Of a stretch of DNA of 64,000 bases, positions 8,199 to 17,509 are shown one piece after another. The stretch spans positions 5,146,501 through 5,210,500 of the forward strand of contig NZ_WUQX01000001.1 in NCBI RefSeq assembly GCF_009830285.1, written 5' to 3'. Below the pieces are notes generated by a model. That model searched no databases. It saw nothing but the letters and a program-made list of their open reading frames with translations, and was not told the DNA's origin. Both the position numbers and the translations under genes were made by a program. Every line of letters begins with the position of its first letter. The first letter of the stretch is position 1. The stretch is from Sporofaciens musculi (GTDB lineage: Bacteria; Bacillota; Clostridia; Lachnospirales; Lachnospiraceae).

Positions 8199-9357
8199 TA
8201 TTTTTTCCTTTCTCCAAACTGACTTGGCTTTCATCTATATTCAATTCTTCGATCAGCCTGTCAATGGCTTCCCTATGTGAAAAAAGCAGGGGAGGCAGCG
8301 TTGCGTTCAAGCCTTTATGAATATGTATATCTATAAAAGACGCCCTTCCACAATCTTTTAATGCCAATATCGCCTCAATCAATCCCTCCTTATCTGTTAC
8401 CGAATGCCCAATTGTGGCATAGCCGCAGGCTTTAGCAATCGCTGTAAAATCAACCTTATAACCTGCCGAGGGTTGGCCTCCAACTGAATCATGCACTCCG
8501 TTATTGAGAACAACATGCATAAAATTGGGGACAATCTGCTTGCTTACCATTGTCATTGCCCCCATATGCATAATCGCTGCCGAATCTCCATCAAGAACTA
8601 CGACCTTTCTTTTCTCTTTTTCTAATGCAATCCCCAACGCAACCGATGAAGCATGTCCCATAGAACCCACATTAAGGAAATCGTGTTCCTTTCCTTCATT
8701 TCGTCTCTCACGCAGAAAGAAAAGTTCGCGGGTCGCTCGCCCTGTAGTGGCCGAATAAATCGTATCCTTTGGCATCTGATTCAAAATTACCTCAATCGCC
8801 TCCTCCCTGCTCATTGAATAATCTGTCACTCCCCTATTCATTTTCTCCCCGTCAAGAACTCCCTTCGGCGCAATTAAAGCATATGACCTACGGCTTGTTT
8901 GGCAGTAAGCTAAAGCTTTCTTAATTACTTTTTTAAAATCACCTATATCGTCTGTAAGGATAGAATAGGGAATATTCATTAATTTTAGCAAATCAGGCGT
9001 AATCTCCCCTTGAAGTTCATGTTGGGGCCAATCCTTTGTCCCCGGCCGCCCCCTCCAGCCAATCAGGAGAAGCATTGGAGCAGCATAAACATGTTCGTCA
9101 GCAAGCGATACTAATGGGTTCACCGCATTTCCCATGCCGCTGTTCTGCATATATACCAACGGAATCTCTTTAGAGGCAAAATAATGCCCTGCTGCAATGC
9201 TCACCGCATTCCCTTCATTAGCCGCAATAATATTACGCTCTGGGTAATTATTCAGTGCATAATTACAAAAACCATTCAGGTAAGAATCCGGCACACCAAC
9301 AAAAAAAGTTATATTTTGCTTATTAAGTTCTTCAAATACAAGTTTTTGTTCTAACAT
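8191..9357 (-). CDS. Thiamine-pyrophosphate decarboxylase, phosphonopyruvate decarboxylase family
   Basis: This 388-residue protein is a full-length match to the phosphonopyruvate/sulfopyruvate decarboxylase family. The N-terminal Pyr domain carries FFVGVPDSYLNGF and the cofactor glutamate in NEGNAVSIAAGHY. The C-terminal PP domain carries VVLDGDSAAIMHMGAM followed by the metal/TPP site LNNGVHDSVGGQPS. The family decarboxylates an acidic 3-substituted pyruvate to an aldehyde. No PEP mutase (isocitrate-lyase-like EDK...PKxNS) is visible in the window, so a phosphonate pathway is not shown; another 2-oxo acid is possible. The start overlaps the aldo/keto reductase stop by 7 bases and has GGAGGAG in front. 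Confidence 0.85.
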   Translation of the reverse strand: MLEQKLVFEELNKQNITFFVGVPDSYLNGFCNYALNNYPERNIIAANEGNAVSIAAGHYFASKEIPLVYMQNSGMGNAVNPLVSLADEHVYAAPMLLLIGWRGRPGTKDWPQHELQGEITPDLLKLMNIPYSILTDDIGDFKKVIKKALAYCQTSRRSYALIAPKGVLDGEKMNRGVTDYSMSREEAIEVILNQMPKDTIYSATTGRATRELFFLRERRNEGKEHDFLNVGSMGHASSVALGIALEKEKRKVVVLDGDSAAIMHMGAMTMVSKQIVPNFMHVVLNNGVHDSVGGQPSAGYKVDFTAIAKACGYATIGHSVTDKEGLIEAILALKDCGRASFIDIHIHKGLNATLPPLLFSHREAIDRLIEELNIDESQVSLEKGKNNE

Positions 9358-10334
9358 TTCTCCTCCTGCCCTTTTGTCAAATTTCCTTTATATAGTGTAA
9401 AATATTCAGGGCTTTCAGCTTTTGAAATATTCCACGCCCTGTCAAATGCTTCAAGTACATCGTCTGGCAGCCTTCCGTTTTTTATAGCCTTCAAATTCTG
9501 TTCCAAATGGCTAAGCTTTGACGCACCCATAATAATCGCGTCCCCTCGGTCACCACACAGCATAGAGTGATGAGAGAGCCAACGGTATGTAGCTTCGACA
9601 CTCGTAAAACCATGATGGGCAGCAGCTTCTTTTATCATTTCCACCGCCTCAAAGCAACTCTTTTTCCAGTAACGTCCCTGGTAATTAGGACGATTCGTAA
9701 AACGGCCATTCAAGGGTGCATCCTCAAACTTGCCATACCGCCCTGTAAGCAGCCCTCCAGCCAGCGGATTATAGGCATAGAAGCGAAGTCCATAGTTGTT
9801 AAGACACTTCTTCAATTCCGTCTCTGCTTTACGTGTCAGAGGATTATATATTCCTTCATAGACTGTCGGTTTTACCCATCCTCTCCGATCACACTTATGC
9901 CATGCATCCGCTACCATCCACGCAGGAAAATTAGATAAGCCAAGTTCTCTAAATTTTCCCTTTTTCCAAAGCGTATTACACGTCTCTAATACCGATTCAA
10001 TCGGAGTCATTGGATCGGGAAAATGAAGATAAAAAATATCTATATAGGATGCTCCAAGCCTTTCTAATGATTGACTTAGCTGCTGATATGCTGCTTCACC
10101 GTCCAACTTCCCACTTATCCGCGGATTCACTTTCGATGCAATTTTATAGGGTTTATTTATATCCTTTAAAACCTCCCCCAACAGCTTTTCGCAGTTTCCG
10201 TTATTATAGACATAGGCCGTATCCAATTCTTCATATCCGGCATCCAGAAATGTATCCACAAACGCTCTGATATCCGGATGAAAAACCGATTCTCCAAAGG
10301 TCATCGTACCTAATACAATATTTACATTTTCCAT
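9351..10334 (-). CDS. Aldo/keto reductase, AKR7 (semialdehyde reductase)-like
   Basis: This 327-residue NADPH-dependent reductase has the tetrad pattern of the family: Asp and Tyr in EELDTAYVYNNGNCEKLLG, Lys in IASKVNP and His in FYLHFPDP. The blocks FYAYNPLAGGLLTGRYG and GRYWKKSCFEA are characteristic of AKR7, the aflatoxin-aldehyde/succinic-semialdehyde reductases. It would reduce an aldehyde to an alcohol, most simply the product of the adjoining decarboxylase. Its start codon shares one base with the PrpD-like gene's stop (TAATG), and its end overlaps the decarboxylase start, showing strict translational coupling. Confidence 0.87.
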   Translation of the reverse strand: MENVNIVLGTMTFGESVFHPDIRAFVDTFLDAGYEELDTAYVYNNGNCEKLLGEVLKDINKPYKIASKVNPRISGKLDGEAAYQQLSQSLERLGASYIDIFYLHFPDPMTPIESVLETCNTLWKKGKFRELGLSNFPAWMVADAWHKCDRRGWVKPTVYEGIYNPLTRKAETELKKCLNNYGLRFYAYNPLAGGLLTGRYGKFEDAPLNGRFTNRPNYQGRYWKKSCFEAVEMIKEAAAHHGFTSVEATYRWLSHHSMLCGDRGDAIIMGASKLSHLEQNLKAIKNGRLPDDVLEAFDRAWNISKAESPEYFTLYKGNLTKGQEEKC

Positions 10335-11680
10335 TACAATTCTCCTGTTACACTAATTGGATTTATAAACTCTCCATCACCGTCAAGATCTTCTATCATC
10401 CGAATCAGTTTTTCAAGCGTTTTCTGACCCGCGCATCCCAAAGCACATTCCTCCAATTTGCCAAGAATATCTTGCCTGCCCAAAGGCTTCTCCGGATCAC
10501 CTTTGGGAACAAGGACTGCTTCCTTTATCACTTCACCGTTCTTTTTCACAACCTCTACTCTCGTTCCGCGAATGTTTTTTGACCTGTCCTCCATAGCTTC
10601 ATCCGAAATAAGATGAATTCTATTGATTAGATTTACAATTTCATCTGACAGCTTCGTATACTCCATATCCTTGATACCGTACGTGCCATATTGCAAAGCA
10701 CATGCCAATGTATAGTGAATGGAAAACTTTGTCTCATCTTGATTCTGAGGAAAATGTATTTGCCCCGCCAGTTTAATTGCGTTGGGATATATATATACAT
10801 ACACCGCTTTAATATCTTCTGCTTTTATCCTCTTATGTAGATTTATAGCAGCTTCGATTCCGCAATGTGTATGTCTGCATGAAGGGTAAAGCTTAAAATA
10901 ACATTCATGTATAAGCAGATGCTCTCCGCCTTTTAGCATATCTTTTTCAATCTTACTTGTTACAGCATGGAACCAACCGTTCGGTCCTTCCAAAGCCTTT
11001 AAAGGCCCCTTCACTCCTTCGCTTGCTAACATAGCTGCAAATATACCGTTTTCAGCCGCTTTTGCAGGATTTAACGGCTTTATCGCCGGACGAGACTCTC
11101 CATATGATAAGAGTCCCCCTGAAAGAGTTGTTGCAAGCGCAATCGCATCTTCAATTCCTTGTGCATCCAGATGATAAAGTCTTGCACATGCTGCAGAACA
11201 GGCAAGTGTTCCCGCCATTCCAGTTGAATGAAATCCTCTCTGGACCATTCCCGGCTGCGCAGCAGACGATATTCTTATGTATGCTTCATACCCCGTTGCA
11301 AGCGCAACAAGAACCTCCTCATTTGTTGAATTGAGTTTATCTGCCAGTGCAAACACTGCAGGTATCACATGAACTCCGACGTGCCCCATCGCTTTCTTAT
11401 TACCGTCATCAAGCTCTGCGCCATGACCGTATATTGAATTTATGAAGGCCGCCTTTGCCGCAGGATACCTTCCCCGTTGAAGAAAAACGAACGCCTCCTC
11501 AACACCTCTCTGACAACAGACAACCCTCTCAACCGCATGGTTGAAATCCCTATTCTGTTTATAGCCTGCGTAGCTTGCTGCAAAGAAGTCTATAATTAAA
11601 AGCCGTAATTGTTCTTTATCTTGATTGGACAGCTTTTGTATTTGGAACAAATCAAACGCAAGACTCGTTGTAATACCCAT
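10334..11680 (-). CDS. MmgE/PrpD family protein
   Basis: This 448-residue protein is a full-length member of the 2-methylcitrate dehydratase/cis-aconitate decarboxylase fold. Landmarks are GYKQNRDFNHAVERV, GFHSTGMAGTLACSAACA, the active-site-region GPNGWFHAVT, YPSCRHTHCGIEAAINLH and KFSIHYTLACALQYG. Relatives dehydrate, epimerise or decarboxylate tricarboxylic or dicarboxylic hydroxy-acids. I use the ATG at 11680 with AAAGGA upstream; a GTG at 11683 is adjacent. It is the first of seven tightly coupled enzyme genes and directly follows the flippase gene (14-bp gap), so the metabolic block is expressed with the polysaccharide machinery. Confidence 0.85.
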   Translation of the reverse strand: MGITTSLAFDLFQIQKLSNQDKEQLRLLIIDFFAASYAGYKQNRDFNHAVERVVCCQRGVEEAFVFLQRGRYPAAKAAFINSIYGHGAELDDGNKKAMGHVGVHVIPAVFALADKLNSTNEEVLVALATGYEAYIRISSAAQPGMVQRGFHSTGMAGTLACSAACARLYHLDAQGIEDAIALATTLSGGLLSYGESRPAIKPLNPAKAAENGIFAAMLASEGVKGPLKALEGPNGWFHAVTSKIEKDMLKGGEHLLIHECYFKLYPSCRHTHCGIEAAINLHKRIKAEDIKAVYVYIYPNAIKLAGQIHFPQNQDETKFSIHYTLACALQYGTYGIKDMEYTKLSDEIVNLINRIHLISDEAMEDRSKNIRGTRVEVVKKNGEVIKEAVLVPKGDPEKPLGRQDILGKLEECALGCAGQKTLEKLIRMIEDLDGDGEFINPISVTGEL

Positions 11681-11694
11681 CACTTAATTTCCTT

Positions 11695-13146
11695 TCAATA
11701 TTTTTTCTTAATCTTCTTTCCAATCTCATCCTTCATAGATGTAAGCGACTGGTTTTTTAAGACAAGCAATATACACATATATCCTATAACCGATACGGCA
11801 ACCGAACTGAACATACAAATAAGAGGCGTCAGGTTAAATGATTTAATTAGCATACATCCCACATATATAAATGCACACCCAAAAACTGTTGAAATAATAT
11901 CTTTCCATCTTATCTCTATCTTAATTAAATCTTTTGAATTCCATAAACATATTATAAGCGAGCACGCTTCAGCAACTAAAGTCGTAACTGCCGCCGCGCT
12001 TTCTTCAAAATAAGGAATTAAAATAAAATTCAATATAACATTTATTAAGGCTGATACTGCTGTAGCAAGCAAAACATATTTTTCTTTTTTTCCGGGTATA
12101 AGAATACACGAAGTAAAAAACCAATTAAACAAACAGACCAAAAGCGCTAAACAAAGAATCCTAAGAGGCGTATTCGCTGATATAAATTTCTCTGTGGAAA
12201 CTACTAAAATAATTTCTTTGCTTAAACAAAACATTCCAATAGAGGCCGGTACAACAAAAGTTACAAGGATATACAAAATTCTGTTGGCCAACGCCGCATA
12301 TTCCTTTTTTCTGTTTTGCCCCCATAAAAGCGACAATCTGGGGATGGAAACAATAATTACCGCCGACAAAACCTGTTTTGCAATGCTATATATTTTACTT
12401 GCTATTGTGTAAATTCCAACATTATAATCCGAGGTAAGAAAGCCCAAAATGGTAATATCAGAATTGACATAAATCCTGGTAGCAATACTATTCGCAAAAA
12501 GAACCAAGACAGGTATTAGATGGGTAAATATTCTCTTATTAAGACAAATATGGATTGTACAATACTTTTTTAATCCTAATAAATTGATAATATTAGCTCC
12601 AGAATTTGATACTACAATTACAGCAGCATACCAAAGTACGTCATCTTTTTCCCGTACAAAAACAAAAAGTAATATCAATGAAATAATCTGAAAAACAACC
12701 GTTCTGATTGCAATATATAAATATTCTTCATAAATCGTGTAAACCCACTCACAACCTATAGTTGTAAAAATCATACTTACACTTAAAACCATTATTATCG
12801 AGGCATATTCATGTAGCTTATCGCTGAACAACATTGTCAGGCAAAGAATAAGATAGCTCACAACAGTCGAAAATACATTAATTGTAAATACTTCTGATGT
12901 AAACCGAGATATCTCTTTCCTTGAATTCCTGTATCTTGTCCCCTCGCGTACAGCATATGTTCCTATTCCCAATGAAGATAAGAGATAAAAATAGTCAATC
13001 ACAGAATGTGAAAAATTATATCTGCCTAGATTATCCACTTCTAATATACGGGAAATATATGGGAAGGTAATCAAGGGAAAAATAACAGATAACATCGTTT
13101 TTCCTCCGTTAATTACCGCATTTATACCAATAGACTTTTTATTCAT
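11695..13146 (-). CDS. Wzx-type polysaccharide flippase (MATE/MVF superfamily)
   Basis: This 483-residue integral membrane protein has about 12-14 hydrophobic segments and the N-terminal GGKTMLSVIFPLITFPYISR typical of RfbX/Wzx exporters. Such proteins move lipid-linked repeat units from the inner to the outer face of the membrane. It follows the polymerase gene closely and precedes the metabolic block. It appears intact, unlike the adjacent polymerase. Confidence 0.88.
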   Translation of the reverse strand: MNKKSIGINAVINGGKTMLSVIFPLITFPYISRILEVDNLGRYNFSHSVIDYFYLLSSLGIGTYAVREGTRYRNSRKEISRFTSEVFTINVFSTVVSYLILCLTMLFSDKLHEYASIIMVLSVSMIFTTIGCEWVYTIYEEYLYIAIRTVVFQIISLILLFVFVREKDDVLWYAAVIVVSNSGANIINLLGLKKYCTIHICLNKRIFTHLIPVLVLFANSIATRIYVNSDITILGFLTSDYNVGIYTIASKIYSIAKQVLSAVIIVSIPRLSLLWGQNRKKEYAALANRILYILVTFVVPASIGMFCLSKEIILVVSTEKFISANTPLRILCLALLVCLFNWFFTSCILIPGKKEKYVLLATAVSALINVILNFILIPYFEESAAAVTTLVAEACSLIICLWNSKDLIKIEIRWKDIISTVFGCAFIYVGCMLIKSFNLTPLICMFSSVAVSVIGYMCILLVLKNQSLTSMKDEIGKKIKKKY

Positions 13147-13154
13147 ATTTTTCT

Positions 13155-14328
13155 TTAAAATAATTGAAACAGATATGTCGCTATGACAAATTCAGAGTTA
13201 TCCAACATTAGAACAGAATACATCATATGCCATATAATCAAACTCAACCATATAAATCTCCTGCTTTTTCCATCTATAAAATATTTTTTTCTTTCTTTTC
13301 CTAATAAAACTGAAAGGAGTGGAATCAAAAAAAAAGAAAAAATATTTTGCCAGCCGGTTTGCCAACCATAAATTCCCAGAAATTCCAATAATACTAAATG
13401 GAATCCCACAGATAATAATCGACAAAAGATGATCTGTATCTTTTCGTTCCAAACGAAGCTTTTCTATTTGTGTTAAAGCAAAATAAATTATACAGCACAC
13501 AACCAGAGTTTCAATTAACGCTCCAAGCCAGATAAACGTCCGATCTGTATGTAATGACTTTTCTCCTCCAAAATATGACAAATATTTATTAAGCGCACTT
13601 ATTGTTGAAAGTATTTTGACTATAAGAGGCGTACTTAACCGAAAAAAAATTCCAATGCCAATCGCCCCCCAAAATATAGTTTTTGAAGGCTTAATCCATT
13701 TTGAAACAACCAAAACAGCAATGGCAATGATTGCAGACGAATGAAAAATAAAGGTAAGCAGAGCAAATATTCCAAAGATTATATATCTTTTTTCCTCCAG
13801 CTTTTCATAGGCATATGCAAAAAATATCATAGAAATGGCCTGTTTTAAAACATTCAACGACATACCCCAAAAACCAAACAAAAGATACACGGAAAAAGAT
13901 ACAAATGCATTTTTTGTATACTTTCTGCAATACCAAATAAGGGGTACATATATAATTACCGAAGTAACCCACAAAATCGCGAATTCATTTTGAGATATAT
14001 ATCCGCTTATAACACTGATAAATGGATAGCCAATCTGTCCTCCAAAAGCTTGTATTGTAGACCAGTTGAATAATCTATGCAAATCTGAATACCAATTATA
14101 ATATGTCCTCGCATTTGTAACGTATCGAAAAAAATCTGAACCCACACCATATCTAAAACTGGTGATAAGGATAAGAACCGTTACAATCAATACATCATCC
14201 AAGTGTATGCGTATTCTTGATGTATCATGGTACACATATTTATATAACAATATGATCATTAAGCATATTGCCGTGGAAGACATTGAATAGAGAAACATCG
14301 TTCCCATTAAATCTATGTATCTATACAT
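13155..14328 (-). pseudogene. EpsG/Wzy-like polysaccharide polymerase, frameshifted in a homopolymer
   Basis: The first frame (from the ATG at 14328) encodes a multi-pass membrane protein of the EpsG/Wzy type with FRYGVGSDFFRYV, LIWYCRKYTKNAFVSF and NVLKQAISMIFFAYA. After SGNLWLANRLAKYF it runs out of frame in a tract that is A9-G-A6 on the plus strand. The remaining C terminus continues in the next frame (SFFLIPLLSVLLGKE to VIATYLFQLF, ending at 13155). Removing one T from the minus-strand tract restores a protein of about 390 residues. It is therefore inactivated, switchable by slippage, or misassembled. The product would polymerise the repeat unit of locus 1. Confidence 0.8.
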
Positions 14329-14349
14329 CTATAATAGTCTCCTTACTTC

Positions 14350-15446
14350 TTACTTAGCGTTCTGCCCCCCCCGACGATTTAATCGACTTGACACAGCGAG
14401 GAGTCCATATAACTTTAGTTTCATGAATCCTACCCTTAATTTATTTTTATTCGTAAGCTCATGGAAATTTATTGAATGGATTGATTTGTCAATAAACGTA
14501 TTTTTCAAATATTGATCAGAGGCTTTCCATCTCCCCAGTGGACTTAACGGAGAAGCCTTATGATAATATTTATTTACAATCACGCCTGATGCTGCTACAA
14601 CTGCAAAATCCATTAAGTCTCGTTCAATAATATCACTATGTTTTTTTTGCATTTCCTCTATCTTATGATCCATGATTGCTGCAACATTGCCAAGAACTTC
14701 TAATAATCGCATACGATTATCGTCAAAATCCTCCGCATATTTATGAGTCGCACTTAACTCGTTAGCTCTATAGTGATATAAAAAATCATCAATCAATACC
14801 ATATTATTAAATTTTAAAAGACAGTTTAAATAAAAAGCTTATCTTCACTGATTTTTATTCCTGGCGGAAATTCCAGTCCGTTCTCTCTCAAAAATTTTCT
14901 TTTATACATCTTATCCCACACAAAGTAGGATGTAGCCACGGCTATTGACTGTTTTCTAAAATTGGGAGTCTGCATCCCATTTCGGTAAACAAATAGCATA
15001 TCGTCTATCGATTCGGACGAATATATGTAATTACTTTTAATACTCGTATCCAACTTTTTTTCATTAACAGCATAGTTTTGATACGCCCTGAATTGGATTA
15101 TATCGCAGTCTTTATATTTCTGTGCTGCAAGAGCCAAAACTTCACATGCGTCTTTTTCCAGCCAATCATCTGCATCGACAAATAAAATCCAATTACCACA
15201 AGCGTTTTTAATGCCAGTATTTCTAGCCAATGAAACACCTCTATTTATTTGATGAATGACTCTTATCCGTTTATCTGTTAAAGCATATTCGTCGCATATT
15301 TCACCGCATTGATCCGGACTCCCATCATCCACCAAAATCAACTCAATATCTGAATATGTTTGCTCCAGAATTCTTTCTATACAGTTGCGCAAAAAATCTT
15401 CTTCAACTTTATATACAGGAACCACAATACTTATCTGCGGATTCAC
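14350..15446 (-). pseudogene. Family 2 glycosyltransferase, frameshifted
   Basis: The N-terminal part (15446-14826) is a GT-A glycosyltransferase: SIVVPVYKVEEDFLRNCIER, ILVDDGSPD, SLARNTGIKNA, and the metal-binding FVDADDWLE. It stops after GIKISEDKLFI. The downstream frame continues the same protein as YLNCLLKFNN then MVLIDDFLYHYRANE to the end at 14350. One extra T in the run near 14835 would rejoin them (EDKLFYLN). Only a single base separates this gene from a normal enzyme of about 365 residues, so it is either recently broken, phase-variable or a base-call error. It belongs to locus 1. Confidence 0.82.
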
Positions 15447-15457
15447 AAGCTCACCTC

Positions 15458-16627
15458 CTAATGCCTTCTCTTAGCCATGTCCTTTCTATATGTCAGAATA
15501 TGCTCTATCGCATAACTAAAAAAAGGAATCGGATCTTGCCAGGAAAAAATATAGTCTCTTTGTTTGCGGCAATAGAACCAGGATGGTTTAGCTTTAAGTC
15601 GATTAGGATTTTTTATTAACCATAATAAATCTGTGTGAAAATATCTTAAAGCCAGGTTTTCAGGTATCCTTTTTTTCATTGGAGTAAGCGTCTTTCCATA
15701 TGCAAGATCAAGCATATTTTTTACAGGCTTTGTTCCAGCCCATTCACATATTTTGATACTTGCAGGAATACGTCCGTTTATCTCCATTACTTTCGGCGTA
15801 TGATCACGAGGATCCATAATAAACCCAATATGCCCAAAGCTCGTCCAGTCAAGACATTCTAACAGACGGTTGGAATATGCAGCCATAGCTTTATGATTGA
15901 TTGTTCTAATATAACATCCAGGGCCTCCATCAATTGGAAACCATCGACACGACTCTACTACCAATGTAGATTGGGGTTTATGATCTCGATCCATCATTAC
16001 ATATCCGCCGTATTGAAGACCGCCTTCAGGTATAAGTTCTTGAATTACATATTCCTCAACCTTGATGATTCCATCCGCAAGGTATTTATAAAGCTGCTTT
16101 CGATTCATAATACGCTTAAATCCCGCAGCACCACTCCCCTTCCGCGGCTTTGCCACAAGCGGGAAATCTATCTTCGCAAGAAATTCCTCCATAGTCTCAT
16201 TATCCATCTTCGTAATCGGACACGGAATTTGATTCTCCATACAGATTTTCATCGTCTGCTGTTTATCGTAAGCCTTTAAAAAAGCCTCACGAGAGGCCGC
16301 TATTATTTTTAGATTTCTGTATCTGTCCTGAAAATCACCATCGATACATATATCTGTCGCTACCTCAAGAACCGGAAAAAGAATATCGTAATGATTTCTT
16401 TTCAATTCATTTTCAATCTCTTGTCTGTAAACTTTTTTATTTTCGCGAATACCTTTTACAACAATTCTTTTTTGGGGATATCTGGATGTATAACCTACAT
16501 CCAGCTTTGACTCACATACAGTTGTTACAACACATCCTAATTCATGAAGCTGATGAAGAATACTAGGGATTTGCCGTCCATATCCGTCTAAAAGCAGAAC
16601 CGTTTTCCCTTTATATTCTGTTTGCAT
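15458..16627 (-). CDS. ATP-grasp ligase, carbamoyl-phosphate-synthase-like
   Basis: This 389-residue protein has an N-terminal pre-ATP-grasp domain (TVLLLDGYGRQIPSIL) and an ATP-grasp core: FPLVAKPRKGSGAAGFKRI (ATP-binding Lys and Gly loop), VEEYVIQELI, and the Mg-binding HTPKVMEINGRIPASI. Such enzymes ligate carboxylates to amines or other groups with ATP. In a polysaccharide locus it probably attaches an acid or amino acid to a sugar. It could thus use the product of the seven-gene metabolic module, though this is inference. Spacing to the next gene is small (11 bp). Confidence 0.82.
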   Translation of the reverse strand: MQTEYKGKTVLLLDGYGRQIPSILHQLHELGCVVTTVCESKLDVGYTSRYPQKRIVVKGIRENKKVYRQEIENELKRNHYDILFPVLEVATDICIDGDFQDRYRNLKIIAASREAFLKAYDKQQTMKICMENQIPCPITKMDNETMEEFLAKIDFPLVAKPRKGSGAAGFKRIMNRKQLYKYLADGIIKVEEYVIQELIPEGGLQYGGYVMMDRDHKPQSTLVVESCRWFPIDGGPGCYIRTINHKAMAAYSNRLLECLDWTSFGHIGFIMDPRDHTPKVMEINGRIPASIKICEWAGTKPVKNMLDLAYGKTLTPMKKRIPENLALRYFHTDLLWLIKNPNRLKAKPSWFYCRKQRDYIFSWQDPIPFFSYAIEHILTYRKDMAKRRH

Positions 16628-16663
16628 TACTTTTTCCTCCCTCAGTATAAATAGTCAATATAT

Positions 16664-17509
16664 CTACTTGCTTTTCAACGGATATACCACTTTATTCAAT
16701 AAGTAGGTCTTTTCATTCTCTCCAAAAACTCTCTTAAGAACTACATAGCCGCAACACACAATCCATCTGGGAAAATGCAAAACAAGCTTTGCCCTTCCTG
16801 CTTTTCTTTCTGCTTTTATATAGTCTGGGGTCCACATAGATTTTGAGTCTTTAATAACCCTAATATCATTTATTGGCTCTGTGTTACACCAAGCTTCGAT
16901 AGATTTTATTGCTTTCTTCACATTGAGAATTTCGTATTCAGTTCCCCTGCCTACCTGGTATGCTACATTTGGATACTTCAAATAGTATCGCTTTTGTATA
17001 TCCCGCTTAATTTCATCTGAATATATTGGGGAAAAACGAAAAATCGTATAATGTTTGAGTTTTCTGCACGCTTTTTCTGCTAATGCCTTACTTTTTCCAT
17101 AATTTGAAACTGGATGAAGCTCTGTCTGCCCATCAACAATAGATTTTCCATCAAAAAAACCATATACATCAATCGTACTTATAAAAAGTACAGGTTTTTC
17201 TCCAGCAGCATCAAACAGATTTTTTGCACACTTCACATTCACATGATAATATCTATCCCACGAAAGATCTGACTCACCCTCTGTATGAGCTAATGCAGCA
17301 AGATGTATGAATCGGTCAACCTTGTTAGTATCAACTATCATCTTAATTCTTTCTTTATCCCCCAAGTCGGCTTGATACCGAGCATAATTTTTCCCACATA
17401 CTTCTTTTCCTGTCCGGTCTATTCCTATTACGTGATGTCCGGCTTTCAGAAGTTCACCCACCAATCGGGAGCCAATCATCCCTTTAACTCCTGTCACCAA
17501 TATGGTCAA
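16664..17509 (-). CDS. NAD-dependent nucleotide-sugar epimerase/dehydratase
   Basis: This 281-residue extended SDR has TILVTGVKGMIGSRL (GxxGxxG), FIHLAALAHTEG, STIDVYG and the catalytic SNYGKSKALAEKA (YxxxK). It is shorter than classical GalE, and its C-terminal substrate domain is not diagnostic. Reduction or epimerisation of a sugar nucleotide or lipid-linked sugar for locus 1 is the expected role. Its start overlaps the sugar transferase gene's end by 26 bases, indicating coupling. Confidence 0.83.
   Translation of the reverse strand: MTILVTGVKGMIGSRLVGELLKAGHHVIGIDRTGKEVCGKNYARYQADLGDKERIKMIVDTNKVDRFIHLAALAHTEGESDLSWDRYYHVNVKCAKNLFDAAGEKPVLFISTIDVYGFFDGKSIVDGQTELHPVSNYGKSKALAEKACRKLKHYTIFRFSPIYSDEIKRDIQKRYYLKYPNVAYQVGRGTEYEILNVKKAIKSIEAWCNTEPINDIRVIKDSKSMWTPDYIKAERKAGRAKLVLHFPRWIVCCGYVVLKRVFGENEKTYLLNKVVYPLKSK

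Noticed and set aside
8191-9357. Claiming a phosphonate-decorated polysaccharide
   Set aside because: The decarboxylase family fits, but no PEP mutase or aminotransferase of the known pathway is visible in the window.
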